Below are positions 34,900 through 46,969 of a DNA stretch of 64,000 nucleotides, one piece after another. Source of the stretch: Panopea generosa. Its lineage: Eukaryota; Mollusca; Bivalvia; Adapedonta; Hiatellidae. Numbering within the stretch: the stretch's first letter is position 1; each line of letters starts with the position of its first letter. The DNA lies in contig CM055901.1 in NCBI GenBank assembly GCA_029582155.1, positions 24,523,657 to 24,587,656 on the forward strand, in the 5' to 3' direction. The notes beneath the pieces were generated by a model that saw nothing but the letters and a program-made list of their open reading frames with translations, searched no databases and was not told where the DNA came from. A program made the position numbers and the translations under genes.

Positions 34900-35705
34900 T
34901 TTGCAAAAGTTGATCAGTTCACTTTCGTTTTGTGAGGACAGCAAAATATACAGCGCATGTATATCGTGTGGTTAAATATTTGTTTTTAATTAAAATTCCA
35001 ATTTCTCATTGAAAGTGTGAGAATCAAAATAAACAGTGTATTTCTGAACCCACTTTGTTACAGTTACATTTTAATCATACTCTATTTTCTATGGAGGTAT
35101 TTGCCCATCTCCCTGTTTCTATAAAGAATCTATGGTTAGATATAGGCAGTTTAAATAGATGATGACTAAGGTTTCATTGGAGGATTTTCAAGTAGTTTCA
35201 AAACAAATTGATTTCTTTAAATGACTATAATATGCCTTTATTAGAACTTCTCAGATCTGCATTCAATGATTGCTTGTACTGGTTAATTAGTGTCCGTTTG
35301 ACGGATCTACTTATACATTTGCAGGTTATATTTGATTGGTTAATATATTTGTCTTACCTGCCAACGGACGTTAGTGTATTGATTATAGATGAGCTCCATT
35401 TAAAACTATGCAGTTTGTTATTTAACATGTAGTGATATATGGGGAAGAATATTTGGTTTTCTGACCTAATATTAGGCGGTTCCAGAACCCTATCATCCTA
35501 CATTTGATATTAATTGAATTCAGATAACGGCCTAATTCGGCGTATAACATATACATGGGTGTACTTAAATTGCGAGAATGAGTGATTTTTCTGAGAAAAT
35601 CGCGATGGACGTTTTCAATTAAATCAAGTGATTTGAATCCCCATATTTCGCTGTTATATATTAAGATAAGCAATATAGTTAGTCTCATTAAATCGCCATA
35701 ATAGT
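34900..35705 (-). pseudogene. LINE reverse-transcriptase-ORF C-terminal remnant (minus)
   Basis: On the minus strand 35422-35688 encodes LTILLILIYNSEIWGFKSLD and RDFLRKITHSRNLSTPMYML, typical of the segment after the reverse transcriptase fingers/palm in CR1/RTE-like LINEs. Further downstream in shifted frames are FKLPISNHRFFIETGRW and EIHCLF, the usual end of the same ORF. Several frameshifts and stops make it dead. The 5' part is missing beyond about 35705. Confidence 0.75.
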
Positions 35706-36675
35706 GGTGAGACTAGCCCCTTTACATCTCATTTCCATCCGGACAAAACCAAGTGGAAAGTTAGACCACATACATACGTCTTTTTCGAAGGCAAATACTG
35801 CGTAAACAGTCGTTAATTCCTTAAACCATTGATTTATATTGATAAAATAATGAATAATAAATGCGTGCTATGCAAAAAAAAAACTGTCCCTTGTAGTTTG
35901 ATAGATGGTGAATATGACCAAGACATTCGAATTTACCTTGTTTCGCTGTCATTTAGCAGCCATTTTACATAGTGGAGTTAGATGCGAGCTAGATCCGAGC
36001 TACTGGGTGGAAATATGTATATGAGAAATCGGAACTTCGGCGTATTATTAAATTATTTTAGATATATGACTATAGTAAAAACTTTGGTGTGAGTATGAAT
36101 CTGACCTATCATCTAGCGATAATGGTGTGCTATAATATCTTAACTGTAAAATGTCGTATTGTAAGGTCACTTTGACATTACAGTGTAATTTTGTAAATCA
36201 TTCTTTGGCAAAGATTTGTCAAGAATGTTTCAAGGTGACTAAAAAGGGAATATTAGCAATGAACATATTTTCTTGCAAATTTATATCACATGCACGCACA
36301 AAAACATTTTAATACATTTATTTTCTAATTGCTCAAACGAAAATCAATCATTTATTTTTTAAAGAGAACAAGACGTGGTATGGGATAGTCAATTTCATTG
36401 TCGTTATTAAATATCTTTACAGTAAAGATGAACAAAGCGATCTGCCAAACATCCTGTCATAATACAAGGATCTGCAACAGCTGATATCAAGGTTTTATTC
36501 GCATGAAGCACCAGTATGGTGCAATGGCTATCTGTCAATATACAAACTCAAATAGATTACAATTTGATATTGAAAAACGTTCAACTCCCGACAGAAAGTG
36601 TATACCAATTTTCATATATATTATATGTAATTACTTAAAAAAACACAATATCGACCTTATTCATTGATTCTGCTG
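35706..36675. other. Intergenic, nothing recognised
   Basis: AT-rich, no repeat partner or coding similarity seen. Confidence 0.4.
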
Positions 36676-36857
36676 TACAGTCAAACCTGTATAAGTGGTC
36701 ACCTCTATTAAGCAGTCACTTGTCTTAAGCAGCCACATTTGCAATTTTTCATTTCTATGTTTTCAGAGCAAATTTACTTGTATTAAGCAACAATCTGTCT
36801 TAAAAGGCCACTTTAGCTTCCTCCCTTCACTAGCTGCTTAAGACAGGTTTGACTGTA
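36676..36857. mobile_element. TIR element family T, copy 2 (uninterrupted)
   Basis: Starts tacagtcaaacctgtataag and ends cttaagacaggtttgactgta. This is the complete form. The TTAA at 36783-36786 is the site that is occupied by a MITE in the copy at 44004. Confidence 0.85.
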
Positions 36858-37149
36858 TTACCACTTAAACTTCTCTCTTTTTTCATGTACTTGACTTTGA
36901 CATCTTTTGGGTGGGTGTGGTGGATCAAGATTATGGAAATATGTGTAAACAATGTAACTATTCGACAAATGCAATTGCCTTGAATGTAGAGGACATACAC
37001 ATGTATTCGTGACTTGCTCTATACCCTTGACTGAACATTACACGTATATGCATAATAACTACATGAGTCAAAAAGGTCTATCCTAGAACGCTCACCATAT
37101 CTAATTCATAATGTATGCATACCATACTATGTATTGCACTTAAGTGGTT

Positions 37150-37760
37150 TCCGCTTCTTTATCTCCCTACCTAAGGCGAAGGGGGTATGGTAATGGTCTC
37201 CGTCCGTCCGTCCGTCTGTCTGTGCATGCGTCCGGAGCATAACCACAAAACTATGCAAGCGATTTTGTTGAATCTTCACACATTGACAGAGGATATTAAG
37301 AGGAAGTGTAGTGTACAAGAACCATAACTCTACCTTGCTTACTTTTTGAATTATCTCCCTTTATTAAACTTACTTGTCCGGAGCAGAACTCCAAAACTAT
37401 TCAAGGGATTTAGTTGATATTTCACACAATCACAATAGAGGACATTGAGAGGAAGTACAGTGTGCAACAAGCAGAACTCTTAATTTTTATCTTTACATAA
37501 TTTTTCCCTTTTTATTATATTTTTTGTTATGTTAGTCCGGAACATAACTCAAAAATGTTCATGGGATTTAGTTGATATTTCACACAATTATAGAGGACAT
37601 TGAGAGGAAGTGCAGTGTGCAGGAAGCATAACTCTTCCTTTTGTCTTCGCAGAATAATTCCCCTTTGTTATTTTCCCTTGTTTGGAGCATACCTTGAAAC
37701 GGTTTTTGAAGTGAATATTTGAAACTGCATATAATGATAGAGATCATTGACAGGTAGTGG
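37150..37760. repeat. Dispersed repeat with internal 'tccggagcataact' units
   Basis: Starts 'ggcgaagggggtatggtaat' and a CCGT run. Three diverged units of about 180 bp follow, sharing 'cataact(c)', 'ggatttagttgatatttcac' and 'gacattgagaggaagt'. Confidence 0.65.
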
Positions 37761-37913
37761 AGAGTACAGGAATTTGCTTCGGCGTGGGGATTGACCATAT
37801 TCAACATGACCTTTGTTGTTTTAGAAAGGTGCCAACAAGACATTTTAGATGAACCTCATATTCCTTGGTGCCACGTAAAGAGGTCACCTATATCGCCGAT
37901 ATTTTCTTCAATC

Positions 37914-38220
37914 TCAGCAGTAAAACTGCACATTTATATAAAATATCATATATTATGGATATTCTGTTCAATAAGTTTTATTGTATTTTGTCTCCTTAAT
38001 ATAAAATTCTTAATTTTATTGACTCATTGGCTAGTATCGGGTTGTGCTAAAACAATGACGAATAAAACGGAAAATGCCGACTTGTGTATTAACGAATTTT
38101 CCTTTAAAAAAAAAAAGAGATAAAACTACAAGGACAGAATCGACCATTATCTTCGAATGGGACTGGACCTTCCTGTTTGTGATTCATTTACTTTCCATCG
38201 TTTACTGAACAGAAAGCTTC
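37914..38220. repeat. Duplicated segment, copy 1
   Basis: Shares with 39518-39745 the ordered blocks 'gtaaaactgcacattta', 'gtattttgtctcc', 'acaaggacagaatc(g)acca' and 'ctgaacagaaag'. Diverged; possibly an old transposon pair. Confidence 0.7.
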
Positions 38221-38324
38221 TTTAAGCTTCGGAAAAGTATATGTACTGGAGCAGTCAAGAAATAGGCCGCAACGCTCGCAATAATTAAACTGAACATCTG
38301 TTGCGATATAAGAGGGTATCTTCG

Positions 38325-38710
38325 GTTTTTTTGCATATGCTATATGGGTCCATTTATTTTTTTGCATATGCCATATAGGCGAAATATTTTTTGGCATATG
38401 CCATATCAGGTTATTTGATTTTTCCCATATACTATTCGAAAATTGAATTAAAAGTCTAATTCTTTTTTTTCTATTTTGAGTCTTTTGATCTATTTTGATC
38501 TATTTTCAAGCCTCTTTAAGATCCTTACACGATCTTAGAATCACCATGATGACTTCTAATGCAGTTTGACCATTTATCCTATTCAAAATTAGAGAGATAC
38601 ATACAATTAGAGACTCGCAATCTTAAACTTTATTTTCTCCATATAGAAAAAGTATTTTTTTGCATATGCCATAAAAGGTCATTTATATTTTGCATATGCC
38701 ACATGGGTAC
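38325..38710. repeat. Cluster of TTTGCATATGCCATAT motifs
   Basis: At least five copies of 'tttgcatatgcCata' or 'ggcatatgccatat' occur at about 38330, 38360, 38392, 38660 and 38687. CATATG is palindromic. A regulatory role is not shown. Confidence 0.6.
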
Positions 38711-38997
38711 CCCCCAAACAGACCCTCATATAAAAGCTTTAAAAATTATTGCCAATCCATCTGGTGATATTACAAAAATAGCAATTAGCTAAGTTAAGTA
38801 TCGCGAGATTGCAGGGCAGAAACTGGTATTGTTCTCTCATAATGATGCCAAGTTTGGTGATAGTTTTTATGCATATGACGTCAATAGACTAGAATTGTTA
38901 TTAATCAATACATTCCTACTGAGTTACACTTACATATCATGTTAAGGCTGTTTTTTTATATAACCGAGTCAGTGACGTATGTGCATGAACATACTTT

Positions 38998-39295
38998 TTA
39001 GCTCGCCAGGACGAAGTCCAAGGAGGGCTATTGTCATGACCCCGGCGTCGTCGGCGTCGTCTGTAGACAACCAGGTTAAACTTTTGCGTTTAAGTTTAAG
39101 ATATCTATGCAATTACTCATTGGATGTGAATGAAACTTTGCATGTGTGTTCACCATCATCAACGGAACACACAGACAAGAACCATAACTCTGGATTGCAT
39201 TTTGGCACAGTTATGGCCCTTTTTGGACTTAGACACCCAGAGGCGAGCTTTGTTGGTCTTCTGACAACTCTTGTTTCTCCTGTTGTGGTTTAGCT
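38998..39295 (+). repeat. Dispersed repeat 'agctcgccaggacgaagtcc'
   Basis: Its wording ('gtgaatgaaactttgcatgt', 'ataactctggattgcatttt', 'cagttatggccct') is typical of high-copy molluscan repeats and resembles 37150 and 46970 in style. The open frame inside is probably not a gene. Confidence 0.5.
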
Positions 39296-39517
39296 TATAG
39301 ACACGAGTCTATGCTTTATTTTATTTACCTATTCCATATTTTATGTCAATACATTAATACATTGATATCGGACAAATATTGGCTCAAATCAAAGAAATAA
39401 CACTATGGTGTTTGCTATTTAGTAAAGACACTGGTTTAGGTAGTAAGAAAATTATATATTTTTTTCAAAATGTAATTTCTCCGAATTTCATTATACATGT
39501 GTATTTTTTTATTTTAG

Positions 39518-39745
39518 CAATAAAACTGCACATTTAAATAAATCGTCATTTATTATGTATATTTTTTGTTCAATAACTTGTATTTTGTCTCCGTAGTGTA
39601 AAATTCTTTAATTGTGTCAACCAAATACTGTGTAATAACGAATTTATCATAAATGACGTACAAGGACGGAATCAACCAGTATCTACAAATTAGATCTATA
39701 ATTTTGTGATTCAATAAATTTTGCATCATTGACTGAACAGAAAGT
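39518..39745. repeat. Duplicated segment, copy 2
   Basis: Partner of 37914-38220, shorter by internal deletions. Confidence 0.7.
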
Positions 39746-40001
39746 TATAGATGGTGAATCTTTAAACCGAATGTGAGCCAAATATTTTTTTAATACGTTG
39801 TTCTTTTCCAGATTTGTGTTTGTGTTGTTGATTTTTCGTGTGTTTATTTTCCTTGTTTTTCTTCAGTAACTTTGACTCCAGAGTGTTACCATATACGTAT
39901 AAAGAACACGTTACTATCTCTGTTGTTGCTACAATACTATAGAACTATTTCTGATTTGATTTGACACCGTGCCTGACTTTTGTACTGGAAACTCTGCAGG
40001 C

Positions 40002-40002
<1 letters not shown>

Positions 40003-40054
<52 letters not shown>
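40003..40054. repeat. CT microsatellite, 26 units
   Basis: Uninterrupted TC dinucleotide repeat; it creates false open frames on both strands. Confidence 0.98.
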
Positions 40055-40057
<3 letters not shown>

Positions 40058-41455
40058 TGCACTGCTTATGTACATGCATATCAATTATATAATGTGTATT
40101 GATCATGTCGACACAGGACTTCTGTTTAATGTCTTCTTGCACAAACACTACGCCAGATGCGCACCATTAATAGGATAAAGTCTAAAATCGATCCAAAATC
40201 GAACCCGTGACACTGCAGTCAGCAGAAAGAATCATATCTCACAGGATCGTATAATACGCGGTTATGAATTTGTTTCCAAGAATATTATAATTAAAGAGCA
40301 AACTGCAGCTCTGAGTTACGCGTACAGAGTTCTGGACTAATTACAAATCGTGTTAGCATATGTCTAAAATTGATTGAATCATTGATGCGCGAGTCGCTAC
40401 GACACGTCTTGTATCGCAGACGACTTGGTAAGTAAATTACGGGAATGCCATAAATAGACTGTTTATAATATTTACTTATGATTCCTAAGAAAGCGGGTGG
40501 TTCACGGTAATAAGGGATTTGATGGATTGTTACATCGTATTAAAAGTTGTAACAGCAGGGCGGAGGTTATGCAATGGTGATCTATCGATTGCAGACGACA
40601 ATCAACTTTTACATGGAATAATAGACCTACAGCAGACAGCAAAAAATATTCCATTGTGAGAAATTCTCATCTACCAAAAGGCTTTTAATTTGTGTATGTT
40701 AATGTTGGAAATACAGACGATAATATGCCTAGGCCTGTATACAAATAAAGCCAATGTACGTCAGCGCCATAATTTGTTGAAATTCATTTTCTTCCTAAGC
40801 AATGATTCTTGTGAAGTTAGTCGTGTCTCTCTCACCAAGAGTGTTTCCAGAAACAGTGTCTAATTGAAACAACATAGTCGTACCCTTCATGTAGCAGACG
40901 AACGTGGGAATTAACGGACGCGCCATTTTATTGACAAACGCGTTAGTAAGGAATACAACAGAACAAAAACCTCAATAAGGTATTGTATTAGAATTCAAGA
41001 CGCTGTGTTGGAAATGGCACAATGATAGTACTGCGCATTTGGATTTGATCAATAGCTTCTCGGTCGGCAGTCGTGTTCCGGATTTATTGTATTATTATTC
41101 CGCTTCTATTTAAATGGATGTTTGGCGTGTAAATACGGGAAATATTAAATATAGATCTGTGTGCTTATGATAGATGATCAAATTAAATATGTTAAGGTCA
41201 TATATTTATATACATGTATATTTATTTTCAGTTTCAAGCGTTTGAGAAATGCTGGTCAGTGCCATTCGTGATGATAACTATTTGTGTTGGTACTATATGT
41301 ATATTTTTTACGATCTGAGAAATGAGTTTTTGTGATGATCAACAGTTATTTCACTTGCAAACGAAGTTTAACTAATGAAATTATGCTTATGTATAGAAAT
41401 TGCTATATTTAAGTGACGAAAATTTAGCAATTAAGTTAACTGAACAAATATGTAA
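40055..41455. other. Upstream region of the Kv gene
   Basis: It should contain the promoter and 5' UTR of the channel gene or an intron after a non-coding first exon. I could not identify a TATA box, initiator or splice site with confidence. Confidence 0.35.
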
Positions 41456-41810
41456 ATGGCGGCAGAACCAAAAATGCAGAACGGTCGGTTAAACCCCGAA
41501 ATCTCTATTGAGAGTTCCAAGATACCGCTAGACGACGAGAAACTCCCCATCGAGTGCATTCACCTCGAGAATGTACATGCATTGGATAGCAAAACATTTG
41601 TGACGCAACTCTCGGAAGAAGACGAGAGGATTGTGCTAAATGTCGGCGGTGTCCGGCACGAGACGCACGTGAGCACTTTGCGCAACATTCCGGACACGCG
41701 ACTGTCCAATCTTGCGGAACAACACGTGTTCTCCGACGTACAAAAGGATGTTTACTTCTTTGACAGACATGCAGCGGTGTTCAATTCTATCATTGATTTC
41801 TATCGAACAG
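41456..41810 (+). CDS. Kv (Shaw-like) coding exon 1, T1 domain N-part
   Basis: The ATG is directly preceded in frame by TAA, which fixes the frame and supports this start. It encodes 118 codons plus one base: a hydrophilic leader, then [25 protein letters not shown], and [21 protein letters not shown], all T1 hallmarks. Donor ACAG|GTAGGA; the reading frame beyond it to 41941 is intron read-through. Confidence 0.93.
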
Positions 41811-42139
41811 GTAGGAATGCACTTTTACTTAATATGATATTTAATGATGTACTGCACTATATGGCATACCCCGCCAATGGTATGTCCCGTGTCAGAACAA
41901 TCATATTTACTTACTGCTACATGTTAACACGGAACAATTGAGAAAGATGTTTCAAATTAGTGAGTGTGTAGTCCCATGGTCATGCTGGTGTAAAAATATC
42001 GAATCCAGGGTCAGAGTGTCGTGGTTTTGTCCCCACCCCCAGGTCATGTATATGTGTGATGTGGTGTCCTTGGGCAAAGCACTACTAAGTACTGTTTTTA
42101 CACAGGAAGACTTCGAAGGTGTTAAGCCCCAGTTATAAG

Positions 42140-43640
42140 ACGTAAGGCACAGGGCTACGTTCAGTTCTGTTAACCTTATACATGTATACCGTTATAAGCA
42201 ATTAAGAGAACCCAGGGCTGCATTCAGTTTTGTTAACCTTATGCATGTATACAGTTATAAGCAATTAAGAGATCCCATGGCTGCGTTCAGTTCTGTTAAC
42301 ATTATACATTCATACAGTTATAAGCTAATTCAGTGAACCCTGGGCTGCGTTCAGTTCTGTTAACCGTATACAAACATACAGTTATAAGCGAATTCAGTGA
42401 ACCCTGGGCTGTGTTCAGTTCTTTTAACCTTATACATGCATACAGTTAAAAGCCAATTCAGAGAACTCAGGGCTGCGTTCAGTTCCGTTAACCTTATACA
42501 TGCATGCAGTTATAAGCCAATTCAGAGAACCAAGGGTTGCGTTCAGTTCTGTTAATCATATACATGAACACAGTAATAGGCTTATTCAGTGAACCCTGGA
42601 CTGCGTTCAGTTCAGTTAACCTTATACATGTGTACAATTATAAGCTATTTCAGAGAATCTAGGTCTGGGTTCAGTTCTGTTAACCTTATACATGTATACC
42701 GTTATAAGCAATTAAGAAAACCCAGGGCTATGTTCAGTTCTGTTAACCTTATACATGCACACAGTTATAAGCTAATTCAGAGAACCCAGGGCTGCGTTCA
42801 GTTCTGTTAACCACATACATGCATACAGTCATAAGCTAATTCAGAGAACCCAGTGTTACGTTCAGTTCTGTTAAACTTATACATGCACACAGTTATAAGC
42901 TAATTCAGAGAACCCAGTGCTGCGTTCAATTATGTTAACCACATACATGCACACAGATGTAAGCTATTTCAGAGAACCCAGGGCTGCGTTCAGTTCTGTT
43001 AACCTTATACAGGCACACCATTGTAAGCTAATTCAGTGAACCCATGACTGCGTTCAGTTCTGTTAACCACATACATGCATACAGTTATAAGCTAATTTAA
43101 AGAACCCAGTGCTACGTTCAGTTCTGTTAACCTTATACATGCACACAGTTGTAAGCTTTTTCAGAGAACCCAGCGCTGCGTTCAGTACTGTTAACATTAT
43201 ACATGTATACAGTTATAAGCTAATTCAGTGCACACAGGGCTCAGTTCAGTTCTGTTAACCTTATACATGCATACAGTTATAAGCTCATTCAGTGAATCCA
43301 TAACTGCGTTCAATTCTGTTAACCACATACATGCATACAGTTATAAGCTTATTCAGAGAACCCAGGGCTGCGTTCGTTTCTGTTAACTTTATACTTGTTT
43401 ATAGTTATAAGCTATTTCAGAGAACCCAGGGCTATGTTCAGTTCTGTTTATCGTATACATGCATACAGTTATAAGCTTATTCAGAGAACCCTGAGCTGCG
43501 TTCAATTCTGTTAACCTTATACATGCATACAGTTATAAGATATTTCAGAGAACCCAGGGCTGCGTTCAGTTCTGTTAACCACACACATGCACATAGTTAT
43601 AAGCTAATTCAGAGAACCTAAGGCTGCGTTCAGTTCTGGT
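42140..43640. repeat. 64-bp minisatellite in Kv intron 1, about 24 units
   Basis: The unit contains gttcagttctgttaacctta, tacatgcatacagttataag and ctaattcagagaacccaggg. It is moderately diverged, with unit lengths of 63-66 bp. Confidence 0.95.
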
Positions 43641-44003
43641 AAAATGAGTTTAGTTGAGTAAAGCACTGAAAATCCCGACTCACTATGTGTGTATGTGTAC
43701 TAGCGAGTAACAGCACATTGAATGAGAAACTCTGTGTTGGAGTCCTAGTTGAAACACATTAATGTTGTTCTGTCATTGCAATTGTGTGCGATTTTAAGAC
43801 ATTTGGGTAGAACCGATAATAATTGAACATTTCGAACTGATCTGTATGTAAGTGACCAGTAATGTATATAGTTAAATGTGTAGAGAAATGATGTTAGTTA
43901 TAAGAATAAATATGTTTTATTTTTTTAATATAACTCAGATATTTCGATTGTTTTGATTTGAAAAATACATACTGTAGATATAAATTGTATTTAGGCAATG
44001 TTA

Positions 44004-44400
44004 TACAGTCAAATCTGTGTAAGCGGTCACCTCTATTAAGCAGCCACTTGTCTTAAACAGCCACATTTACTATTTCCCATTTCTATGCTTTCAGAGCAAA
44101 TTCGCCTGTATTAACCCTTTACTTCATATAGACACCTTTGGACACCTCTAATATAGACGCCGCTGGACACCTAATATAGACGGCTTTTGAATTATTGGGT
44201 GAATTATGTTTATATTAACTGACAGAGTGGAAAACAGTGCAGGAAGTGTTCAGATTGCTCGTTACGAGCAATCTGAACTCTTCCTGCACTGTTTTCAAAG
44301 GCCTTCTGTGATTGGTGTGGGAAAACGCGCATCTATGGAGTAAAGGGTTAAGCAACAACCTGTTTTAAAATGCCACTTTTCCTCCTCCCCTGTACTTATG
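44004..44400. mobile_element. TIR element family T, copy 3, split by a MITE
   Basis: Left part 44004-44110 from tacagtcaaatctgtgtaag; right part after 44351 from gcaacaacctgttttaaaat. Right terminal repeat missing. It ends within about 30 bases of the Kv exon 2 acceptor. Confidence 0.82.
44111..44351. mobile_element. piggyBac-like MITE, copy 4, nested
   Basis: TTAACCCTTTACTTC...GGAGTAAAGGGTTAA with the same hairpin core. It is inserted into the TTAA of the family T element, giving an exact TTAA duplication. Confidence 0.88.
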
Positions 44401-44425
44401 TAACAATAAATCTGTATCCGCCCAG

Positions 44426-44691
44426 GTGAACTGCACGTGCCGCTGGAGGTCTGTGGTGCGGTCGTTAAGCGGGAGCTAGACTACTGGCAAATTAATGAGA
44501 ATCATATCAAGTCATGTTGCTGGAGGACGTACCGGTCCTATATCGAAAACAAGCGCATCCTGGACAGCTTCAACCGCAGCATACTGAAGGAACATGTGAA
44601 GGTGGATATTGACCACCTGGTGGGTTGGAAGAGGTTTCAAACCAAGGTCTGGCTAATTCTGGAACATCCGAGGACATCAAGAACCGCCATG
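44426..44691 (+). CDS. Kv (Shaw-like) coding exon 2, T1 zinc motif and linker to S1
   Basis: Acceptor tccgcccag at 44425 and donor ATG|GTGCGT. The phase matches exon 1 exactly. It encodes GELHVPLEVCGAVVKREL, then YW..., SCCWRTYRSY, and a linker ending TKVWLILEHPRTSRTAM. His and Cys spacing is HX5C then X20 then CC. The following exon with S1-S6 was not found. Confidence 0.93.
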
Positions 44692-45166
44692 GTGCGTATT
44701 TAGATATTACAAATATTATGTCATTCTAGTTATAAACTACAAAATGGATCATACTTGCATTCCTCAATCCAGTTATATTAGACTCCGTCACACCGGTACA
44801 TAAACCAATATACCAGTATTCAAGTTTTGATTTTATTATGTTGTTACATTGTACTACCTATTGCCTATCTCAGTCGGGCTGCGTCGGTTAAGTCCGTAGG
44901 TTCTATTTGTACGGAAAAGTTTGTAAAATGGACAATTTACAAAGAACGCCTCTTATCCAATCAGAAATTTCTAAACCAACAAAACGCGTTGTCATGGATA
45001 TAAGCTTTGTGTTTATAATTCATTAGCAAGTGTAGGATTTAATCGATTGGTTTTCTCCGACAGAGCTCCCTCCTTCATTCACATCTGACCACATCTCAGA
45101 ATATATACTGGCGTCACCAATATCTCTCTTTCTCTCTTCTGTGTTTTCTTATATATCATTCCTGCT

Positions 45167-45496
<330 letters not shown>

Positions 45497-46769
45497 ACTA
45501 GCTGTCTAGCTGTCTAAATTTGTGTCTCTCCACGACAATGAATGTTATAAATCTACTGACCACGCGTGCTTTACCCTCTTTTTTTAAAAAAAAAAATTAT
45601 TAATTTATTTAAAGTCTTATCGTGTCATAATGAGATGCTAAGTATCAAAACTGAATTATATATAAGAGACAGTTAATTTGCAAATGAAACTCGGAGTATC
45701 TGACTTCCCCACCAGTATGGCATAAAATATTCTCCACCTTCATCTCTGCTCATTCATGGGTCTGACTCAAAAATCAAATCGGTAATAAAAAAAATGGATA
45801 GGACCAGGATCTGATTCATTATTGTTGTTTTTATTTGTGTGTAATGCAATCCCATCCATATAACTCTATAATTAAAAAAAGAAACAAAAAGTCATCTAGA
45901 AGAATTCTATTCACTCTCTCAATATGGGTTTTTTTTGTGCGTCATCAGCTATTTGAGATGACGGCAACGGTCGCTAGTAAGCATGTGTGTTATGAAATGA
46001 AATGTATGAGAATGATCTCTGCTTCACGATAAGAAGAGAAGCGTGTACAGTCGATGGCAATACCAGTATATTGGACTCCCAAGTTCTCGTTATCTTGATC
46101 GATATTTGTTTGCATTCAAAACGATGTGGATAATTTGGGTATAATAATATTTTGTCTCTGAATGCATCTGTTTCTATTCAAAGTGCTTAAATAATATTGT
46201 GGATTAACATGAATGTGATGCTGTGTATTGCATGATCAGCTCTTGCGCAATTAAACGCAAAACGTGCATTTCAGCCATATTGAAGTTCATGAGACAGGAG
46301 AATTAATGCGAAACATCATGTCAGAAGCTGTTACAGTATTTAACGGGATTTGACGCTAACACGAAAGAAAACTCCGCTTACAAAGAAGACTGTAATGAAT
46401 AAATAGATTGAAAAGAAAAAAAATCATCAATAACTGAATATACACCGACTAATATACCAACAGTTTTAAAAACGAAAACAAACAAAGTAATGAATATATA
46501 ACATATATATGTATAATCAGAATAAAACAACAATATATAACATATATATATGTATACAACGAAATGATACTACCACCCAATGAACAACCAGAATGAAAAA
46601 ATAAATAAATAAATAAAACCCGAAAAAACAATGAAAACCAAACAAACAAAACACATAAAAAAAAACACCAGAACATATTGATTGTTAAGAATGAAAACCA
46701 AACCAAGTCAAACAAAGCATACAGCACATCATGAATACGCTCAGCTTAGGTCATAAATGATGCCGGGAG
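45497..46769. other. Kv intron 2, nothing recognised
   Basis: AT-rich. Short simple-sequence stretches (AAAT near 46600, palindromic 'catatatatgtat' near 46510 and 46540). Confidence 0.4.
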
Positions 46770-46809
46770 ATTGAACGTAGCCTTAAGAAAATACGGTAGT
46801 TACCTGACT

Positions 46810-46965
46810 GGACTAGTCTGTAGAACGAACCCAGTCCTCCCGATGGGGTCCGTTAAATAGCAATTGTTACGAGCACGCTGATTGGTCAGTTGCATCAGGG
46901 AAAGTCATACTTTAGTTAGCGCTCAATTGCTATTAATTGTGGGTCAGGTATAGACTTCCGTTTTT
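46810..46965. repeat. Dispersed repeat family V, copy 1
   Basis: Shares 'gtctgtagaa(c/t)gaac', 'tagcaattgttacgagca', 'gctgatt' and 'caattgctat' in order with 48810-48975. It lacks about 16 bases around 'gaatgacgtca' present in the other copy. Confidence 0.7.
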
Positions 46966-46969
46966 TCTT

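Larger units (their letters stand above)
41456..44691 (+). other. Shaw-like voltage-gated K+ channel gene, 5' part
   Basis: Two coding exons join in phase into a 207-residue N-terminus. It has a 56-residue leader, the T1 (BTB-like) tetramerisation domain from about residue 57, and the start of the linker to S1. The T1 domain sets subfamily-specific tetramer assembly, and its zinc ligands HX5CX20CC are all present across exon 2, which places it with Shaw, Shab or Shal rather than Shaker. RTGELH.P..VCG...KREL.YW...E..I..CCW fits Shaw-like (KCNC/Kv3) channels best. The voltage sensor and pore are not in the window. As a family these channels carry delayed-rectifier type currents in neurons and muscle. 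Confidence 0.9.

Noticed and set aside
38979..39293. 104-codon plus-strand frame
   Set aside because: Lies in a dispersed repeat with no recognisable protein similarity.
39945..40178. Open frames with RERERE or SLSLSL
   Set aside because: Products of the CT dinucleotide run.
41811..41941. Extension of the Kv N-terminal frame to a 161-residue protein
   Set aside because: It reads through a good donor into intron; the T1 domain continues in the exon at 44426 in matching phase.
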